DNA of 53,466 nucleotides from Candidatus Pacearchaeota archaeon (lineage in GTDB: Archaea; Nanoarchaeota; Nanoarchaeia; Pacearchaeales; GW2011-AR1). The translations under genes were made by a program, and so were the position numbers. The notes beneath the pieces were generated by a model. It was not told the DNA's origin. It was given only the letters and a program-made list of their open reading frames with translations, and searched no databases. Location: positions 104,447 through 157,912 of the forward strand of contig JALOBN010000001.1 of assembly GCA_023228245.1 (NCBI GenBank), given 5' to 3'. This document shows, piece by piece, positions 49,230 through 53,466 of the stretch; the stretch's first letter is position 1; each line of letters starts with the position of its first letter.

Positions 49230-49248
49230 GTTATTTTTACGATACGAT
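49220..49248 (+). promoter_or_regulatory. Near-consensus promoter giving a leaderless transcript
   Basis: TTGACA (49220-49225), a 17-bp spacer, TACGAT (49243-49248). The start point is the A of ATG 49255, and no ribosome-binding site is present. The promoter overlaps the 5' end of the diverging reverse gene. Confidence 0.75.
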
Positions 49249-49254
49249 ATTTAG

Positions 49255-50943
49255 ATGTTGACAAATTCTGCCAAAAGAGTTGCTGACACAATTGTTCACA
49301 CCCTTATTTCATCTAATATAAATCACTTCTTTGGAGTTCCAGGAGGCCCAATCTCTCCCATATTCGATGCCATTCTGGGCAACACCACTGCGACACTCAT
49401 CGAATCGCGGCAAGAAACAGGCGCTGCCTTTGCCGCTGGGGGCTACAATCGCATCAGTGGACACGTTCCATGCGTCATGGTCACAGCTGGACCTGGAGCT
49501 ACCAATGTAGTGACTGGTGTGACAGCGGCTTACCTAGAGCATACCCCAATGATCGTGCTGGCTGGAGACGTTTCATGGACGAAGGGGGGCCGGATGCTTC
49601 AAGACTCTGGACCGCAGGGCATTGATATGGAAGGAATGTTTCGCGGAGTTACCAAAGCTACTATTCGCATTCGACAAGCCAAGTCTGCTGCAGCTCATGT
49701 GATGGCTGCGATCCAAATTGCAACCAATCCTAATAACCCTGGCCCGGTTTTGATTGTTATTGCAATTGAAGTAGCATCTGAATTGGAAGTCACACCAGAA
49801 ACTCAAATGATGGCATGCTACTTGGACTACCGAATCAGTCAGGCAACTGTAGAAATGATTCGAGACAAGATAATCAATGCAGAGCGACCATTGCTAGTAT
49901 TGGGAGCTGGGTGTCGGCCATTTGCGCAATCTTTAGAGACGCTGCTATCTATCTTCAAAGTTCCGTTCGTTACTACGCCGAGAGGTAAAGGAGTTGTCAG
50001 CGAGTCCCACTCTTGTTCTTTGAGGCACGGTGGGCTGGCTGCTTCAATGTGGGCGCGTGAGTATTGTCAAAGGGGTGTTGACTTCGCATTGGTTTTGGGA
50101 ACTGATCTTGACGATTGTTCTATAGGCCCTACCAAGTACATCCGAGAAGGTGGAGAGTTGGTACATGTGGATTTGGATTCCACGGTCTTCAATCGTAACC
50201 TACCAACCACACTGGGATTGGTGACAAATGTTGGTAGTCTTCTCAACCAATTAATTGTGGCTACCTTCGATATGGCTATCAATCTGAAGGATGAGGTGCG
50301 AGAGATTAAGTCGCACTCTGCTTTCGACGTTTGGGATTTTGAGACTCAGCCCAGCGTCATCATCACACCATACAGAGCCATCTTTGATCTTCAAACTGCT
50401 TGCCCAGATGCACGTTTCGTTACCGATATTGGGGAGCACATGCTTTTTGCACTACACTACCTAACGGCTACGAATCCCCAACAATTCACCATTCATTTAG
50501 GATTGGGAAGCATGGGGTCTGGTATTTGCTCAGCGATTGGAATGGCCATTGCTGATAGGGGAACGGGAGTAATTTGCATATGTGGAGATGGTGGAATGCA
50601 AATGAATGGTATGGAGGTGATAACCGCAAAGATGCAGCGTCTTCCAATTCTGTTCGCGATATTTAATGACTCTAGATACAATATGGTATATCATGGTTAC
50701 AAACAAGTCTACGGGAAAGAAACACCAGTCGAAACTCCATTGATTGATTTTCGATCATGGGGGCTATCGATGGGGATTGCCTCTGAGCGCATCAATCATT
50801 CTGGTGAAATAACACCAAATTTAATTGGTGCTCTCATGCATGATGGACCGGCAATATTGGACATCAGGATTGACCGAAACTTTCACATTGCTGGCGGTGG
50901 AAGAAATGAAGCGCTACAACTAATGAGTCAACCGGAGAAATAA
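49255..50943 (+). CDS. Thiamine-diphosphate enzyme, acetolactate-synthase-like
   Basis: A 562-aa, full-length member of the IlvB-like family: an N-terminal PYR domain with catalytic Glu54 (SRQETGAAFAAGGYNR), a central domain (about 190-340), and a C-terminal PP domain with the ThDP/Mg motif GDGG (from 444) to Asn471 (FNDSRYN). Such enzymes make a carbanion from a 2-oxo acid and transfer it to an acceptor, forming acyloins or 2-hydroxy acids. The FAD-binding and substrate residues of true acetolactate synthase cannot be judged by eye. It forms an operon with a KAS III-like gene one base downstream. Rare in phages. Confidence 0.85.
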   Translation: MLTNSAKRVADTIVHTLISSNINHFFGVPGGPISPIFDAILGNTTATLIESRQETGAAFAAGGYNRISGHVPCVMVTAGPGATNVVTGVTAAYLEHTPMIVLAGDVSWTKGGRMLQDSGPQGIDMEGMFRGVTKATIRIRQAKSAAAHVMAAIQIATNPNNPGPVLIVIAIEVASELEVTPETQMMACYLDYRISQATVEMIRDKIINAERPLLVLGAGCRPFAQSLETLLSIFKVPFVTTPRGKGVVSESHSCSLRHGGLAASMWAREYCQRGVDFALVLGTDLDDCSIGPTKYIREGGELVHVDLDSTVFNRNLPTTLGLVTNVGSLLNQLIVATFDMAINLKDEVREIKSHSAFDVWDFETQPSVIITPYRAIFDLQTACPDARFVTDIGEHMLFALHYLTATNPQQFTIHLGLGSMGSGICSAIGMAIADRGTGVICICGDGGMQMNGMEVITAKMQRLPILFAIFNDSRYNMVYHGYKQVYGKETPVETPLIDFRSWGLSMGIASERINHSGEITPNLIGALMHDGPAILDIRIDRNFHIAGGGRNEALQLMSQPEK

Positions 50944-50944
50944 G

Positions 50945-52015
50945 ATGATACAAGCAAAAATCGCAGGTATGGGGCAATGGATTCCGGAAGAAGTTCGCAC
51001 AAATGATGCGTGGCCATTAGGTTTCGCCGAGTTATCAAAGGCGTCATCTCAACGAGAACTGATCGATATTGAACAAAAAGCATCTTGTTTAGCTGATGAA
51101 ATCACTTTACGAAACATGAATGCTGAGGCCGGAGATCCTTTTCTTGGGGCTTGTGAACGTCGAATCGCTTCACCCGACATAACTCCCGCCGAGGCTGCAA
51201 CTCATGCTGCCAGAGCAGCTATCAAAGATGCTGATGTAGACCCAAAAGATATCGATGCGGTACTATCATGGGATGCCGTACCTGAGTTTGTTGGGCCATC
51301 ATCATCTTCGCGTGTGGCTTATTTAGTAGGTGCTCATAATGCGTATGGTGTGGGTATTGATGTGGCCTGCGCTTCGTTTATTAGCCAACTTGATTTGGCA
51401 TCGGCGCTCATCAAAGCTGAACATGCTAAGACAATTCTATTGACTCAAACGCACTTTATGACGCGGCCAATCAAGATGATGCATCCTGCATCTCCGACAG
51501 TCGGTGATATTGCCACAGCAGCTGTTGTTACAGCACAAACAGATTTAAGCAAGGGCATTTTACCAATGCATGCACGCAGCTATGGAGAAGCTTATTATGC
51601 CGTACTGTGGACTCGTGGCCAGAAAGTACAAAATACATGGTATCAAAAAGGTGGCGATTTCTATCTGGGAACAGCAGATTTAGATATAGTTCGAGAGTTG
51701 GTGCGAACCACCGTGCGTGGTGCCTCTGAGATGATTCTAGAGACTTTGGCAAAAAGCAATTGTCCTTTGGATGAGGTTAGTGCGCTGATTAGTATTCAAC
51801 CTCGCAAATGGATTCCAGCGGCTATAGCTGAAGCGGCTGGGATTAAAGCTCCAGCTCCAACCACATTTGATAGGTTCTGTCACATTGGTGGTTGTGGCCT
51901 AGTGGCAAATCTTATTAAGGCCCGAGAAATGGGATTACTCACACCACAAGCGAAAACTATATTGTTCGGACAAGGAGCTGGATTTATCAAAGCCGCAATG
52001 CTAATTTTGTGGTGA
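50945..52015 (+). CDS. KAS III-like condensing enzyme (FabH/thiolase fold) with altered active site
   Basis: A 356-aa thiolase-fold protein. The nucleophile Cys142 is present in GIDVACASFISQLDLA. By eye alignment the usual His of the HQAN segment is Ile284 (ISIQPRKW), and the Asn of the GN segment is His313 (FDRFCHIGGCG). Such changes occur in KAS III-like enzymes that transfer acyl groups to oxygen or nitrogen rather than decarboxylating malonyl-ACP. The last GQGAGFIKAAMLI is canonical. With the ThDP enzyme it may make a small metabolite. Confidence 0.8.
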   Translation: MIQAKIAGMGQWIPEEVRTNDAWPLGFAELSKASSQRELIDIEQKASCLADEITLRNMNAEAGDPFLGACERRIASPDITPAEAATHAARAAIKDADVDPKDIDAVLSWDAVPEFVGPSSSSRVAYLVGAHNAYGVGIDVACASFISQLDLASALIKAEHAKTILLTQTHFMTRPIKMMHPASPTVGDIATAAVVTAQTDLSKGILPMHARSYGEAYYAVLWTRGQKVQNTWYQKGGDFYLGTADLDIVRELVRTTVRGASEMILETLAKSNCPLDEVSALISIQPRKWIPAAIAEAAGIKAPAPTTFDRFCHIGGCGLVANLIKAREMGLLTPQAKTILFGQGAGFIKAAMLILW

Positions 52016-52033
52016 TGACTGATTGGCCGGTCA
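52016..52033. terminator. Weak hairpin between converging genes
   Basis: TGACTG, loop ATTGGC, CGGTCA, with a G-T pair, placed in the 35-bp gap between the stops at 52015 (+) and 52051 (-). No U tract. It may serve as a bidirectional terminator. Confidence 0.3.
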
Positions 52034-52050
52034 GAATGTTTGATATCCTC

Positions 52051-52326
52051 TTATACCAAAGGAAGTTTTAGTTGATTTCCATTGCTATGTCGTGCTGAAC
52101 AGGCCATCTTGATTTTCTGGATTTCTACGTCTAGTACTTCAGTTCTCTTTTCCAGTGCTTCAATTTTCTTTAACGATGTTTCATAGAGCTTTATAGCCCA
52201 TGGTGGTGGTTCATTAGAGGCGAGTTGAGATTCTATACGCTGCATAGCTCCGACAAGATAAGCTAATACATCATCTTGACTAATCATTGGTCCATTTGGG
52301 TTCGTTGGCAGTTCTGAATCGGTCAT
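52051..52326 (-). CDS. Coiled-coil protein
   Basis: A 91-aa protein. ATG at 52326 is set by AAGGAGAAAG upstream; the longer frame is less likely. N-terminal Pro/Asn-rich linker, then ISQDDVLAYLVGAMQRIESQL and a heptad helix (LYETSLKKIEALEKRTEVLDVEIQKIK). Probably a dimeric or trimeric scaffold. Role unknown. Confidence 0.7.
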   Translation of the reverse strand: MTDSELPTNPNGPMISQDDVLAYLVGAMQRIESQLASNEPPPWAIKLYETSLKKIEALEKRTEVLDVEIQKIKMACSARHSNGNQLKLPLV

Positions 52327-52657
52327 GATACTTTCTCCTTGTAGCATACGATAATATTATATCGTCTGTAATAATCTAACTAATAAATTTCAATTCTTTC
52401 ATTGAGAACATAGTAATTAACCTCTGGGGACTTTACAATATTGAAATATAACATTTCAAATATGAACTTACCGTACGGCTGACCGATTGACGTGGATGTA
52501 GTCCGTTCTACCTCCAAAGATCGGATCCTTTCTCAATAAACTTGACTACTAAACGCCAGATAGATAACTTGCTCGGCACATTGGGAAATGCGTTCGGAGA
52601 CCGAATCCGGGGAGACTGCTTGCTTAGGGAGCCGGGTAGATGGTCTGAGGAGGCCGG
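52327..52657. other. AT-rich intergenic region with a reverse promoter
   Basis: No gene is seen in these 331 bp. A perfect TATAAT on the reverse strand (52356-52361) would start transcription near 52349 for the coiled-coil gene; its -35 is poor. 52370-52470 is very AT-rich. 52500-52650 is mixed with short possible stems (AGACC…GGTCT) but no clear RNA. Confidence 0.4.
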
Positions 52658-52948
52658 GTGGATTCGACACTGCTAGTGATCAGCAACTTCGATTTGATAA
52701 AATTCGGATGTCCTCATTGCGGGTCTCTGGAGGGTGGAATATTTATCGAGAATGGAACCTGCTCTATTTGGAGTTGTGGGAATTGTGCAAAGGACTGTGC
52801 TGTGGTTGGAAAATCTATCGAAGAGGTTGCACAATTCACTCTTCGGAATACTGACATCAAAGATCTGATTGGAAATCATCCGTACCAAAATGGGGATTGC
52901 CAAATCAATTCCTATGCTTTGCGGATGAATAATCTTCCAATTGGTTAA
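52658..52948 (+). CDS. Zinc-ribbon protein
   Basis: A 96-aa protein. GTG 52658 follows GAGGAGG at short spacing, a very strong site that decides the start. CPHCG (residues about 18-22) and CSIWSCGNC (about 34-43) form a zinc ribbon, then helices. A tRNA-like element follows directly. Confidence 0.65.
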   Translation: MDSTLLVISNFDLIKFGCPHCGSLEGGIFIENGTCSIWSCGNCAKDCAVVGKSIEEVAQFTLRNTDIKDLIGNHPYQNGDCQINSYALRMNNLPIG

Positions 52949-52954
52949 TTACTT

Positions 52955-53005
52955 AGGCTCATTGCTAATTGGATGCGGTTCTCGGTTCGAATCCGAGTGG
53001 GCCTA
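52955..53005 (+). tRNA. tRNA-like element without anticodon arm
   Basis: AGGCTCA (52955-52961) pairs fully with TGGGCCT (52998-53004), with one G-U pair. CTCGG-TTCGAAT-CCGAG (52981-52997) is a perfect T-arm, and A53005 is the discriminator base. Between acceptor and T-arm are only 19 bases, with a D-loop-like AATTGGA but no anticodon arm. So it cannot be a working tRNA; it is a tRNA fossil or a tRNA-derived signal. No CCA is encoded. Confidence 0.6.
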
Positions 53006-53008
53006 CTT

Positions 53009-53060
53009 CACATGCAGTCTTAACTTTTCGCCGAAGGAGACAGGCTGCATGTGATTTTTC
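53009..53060 (+). terminator. Hairpin with U tract after the tRNA-like element
   Basis: CACATGCAG (53009-53017) pairs perfectly with CTGCATGTG (53045-53053), enclosing 27 bases with a smaller CTT…AAG stem, followed by ATTTTTC. Likely terminator, or a part of a longer structured RNA together with the tRNA-like element. Confidence 0.55.
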
Positions 53061-53189
53061 TATCCTGTGCTGATATTTATTCATTACCAAAAAGTATTGA
53101 TATAGATATTGTGCGGGTTGATTCCCGTTCACTAATAACAAGCCCATAAAACGCTCTGTTGGAGCAGCATGGGTTCGTAGAGGTATATC

Positions 53190-53466
53190 ATGGTACAAAA
53201 GAAAATTACAAAGACAACTAGCAAAGCAAAGAAAACCGCCTCTGATATCGTGGAAGATGTAACCACGGCAGCCCCAGTCGATGAGAAGGCTCGTAAAGTT
53301 CGTGCCCAATATAAAGACCAGGCTGTTGCAGACTCAGCATCGCTAACTGTTGAGAGGGTTACTCAATCACTAACCAAGGCCGGTCTTGATATTACTAAGA
53401 CCTTACACTCTGTTCGGGAGCTTTTCGAGTCTGAGATTTCTGCACTTCAGACGATCAAGGAAGCAA
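53190..53466 (+). CDS. Lysine-rich coiled-coil protein, N-terminal part (runs off the window)
   Basis: ATG 53190 with TAGAGG six bases upstream; 92 codons are visible and the frame is open at the right edge. The start is basic (VQKKITKTTSKAKKTASD), followed by a long helix (SLTVERVTQSLTKAGLDITKTLHSVRELFESEI). This resembles virion-associated or scaffold-type coiled coils, but the rest is not visible. Confidence 0.6.
   Translation, partial: MVQKKITKTTSKAKKTASDIVEDVTTAAPVDEKARKVRAQYKDQAVADSASLTVERVTQSLTKAGLDITKTLHSVRELFESEISALQTIKEA

Noticed and set aside
53105..53185. Second tRNA-like stretch (GCGGGTTGATTCCCG and GCTCTGTTGGAGC)
   Set aside because: The T-loop is one base short, no acceptor stem pairs, and the pieces are in the wrong order for one tRNA; possibly decayed, but not supportable.
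52965..53309. Reverse frame with GFEPRT at its start side
   Set aside because: This is the well-known antisense translation of a tRNA T-arm; the frame also runs antisense to the coding start at 53190.
1..53466. CRISPR array, insertion sequence or integrase
   Set aside because: No series of regularly spaced direct repeats, no transposase or recombinase motif (DDE, Tyr or Ser type) was found in any frame read.

Overview
The window looks like an accessory, early or middle region of a large double-stranded DNA bacteriophage; a phage-like plasmid cannot be excluded. About 100 mostly short genes are packed head to tail on the + strand, very often with ATGA, GTGA or TAATG stop/start overlaps. Many are small cysteine-pair (zinc-ribbon) proteins or families typical of phages. 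An intein, a free-standing LAGLIDADG endonuclease, gene remnants and small repeats add to that picture. No capsid, tail, terminase or polymerase gene is present. The host cannot be named. The best promoters are sigma-70-like, and two place the predicted transcript start on the ATG itself (leaderless); this is common in, but not exclusive to, actinobacteria.

Layout. 1-5108: a run of small unknown genes, with a repeated segment at the left edge and an arginase-like/UPF0489-like protein at the end. 5109-6446: a structured noncoding stretch, a near-consensus promoter, an AT-hook DNA-binding protein and a terminator. 6468-11657: a conserved phage protein and an SNF2-type helicase split by an intein, bracketed by a perfect 41-bp inverted repeat. 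11690-21195: DNA transactions: Ku, metallophosphoesterase, an ATP-dependent DNA ligase of minimal LigE-like type and an FtsK/SpoIIIE-like ATPase, with an 842-bp insertion that left copies of both flanking genes. 21206-26623: small coupled genes, a macro domain, a PARP-type ADP-ribosyltransferase and a reverse-strand homing endonuclease.

26663-43921: a long co-directional array that includes a radical SAM enzyme, an R2K-type ATP-grasp ligase, a BCS1-like AAA+ ATPase preceded by a 35-aa membrane peptide, a PARG-type glycohydrolase, a DUF4406 nucleoside-deoxyribosyltransferase-like protein and a frameshifted gene. 43895-49229: an M23 peptidase (-), an ART-like protein, a protein carrying a ClpX-type zinc finger, a leaderless mini-operon (winged helix, methyltransferase-like, cREC receiver), a truncated gene start and three reverse genes. 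49255-52015: a leaderless two-gene operon for a thiamine-diphosphate enzyme and a KAS III-like condensing enzyme. 52016-53466: a small reverse gene, an AT-rich spacer, a zinc-ribbon gene, a tRNA-like element lacking the anticodon arm, and the start of a coiled-coil protein cut by the window edge.

Three themes stand out. (1) An ADP-ribose set: PARP, macro domain, PARG and a probable ART-fold protein on one replicon. (2) End joining: Ku with its own ligase. (3) Metabolite or peptide chemistry: ThDP enzyme plus KAS III, and radical SAM plus ATP-grasp. All assignments come from motifs read by eye; none was confirmed by a database search.
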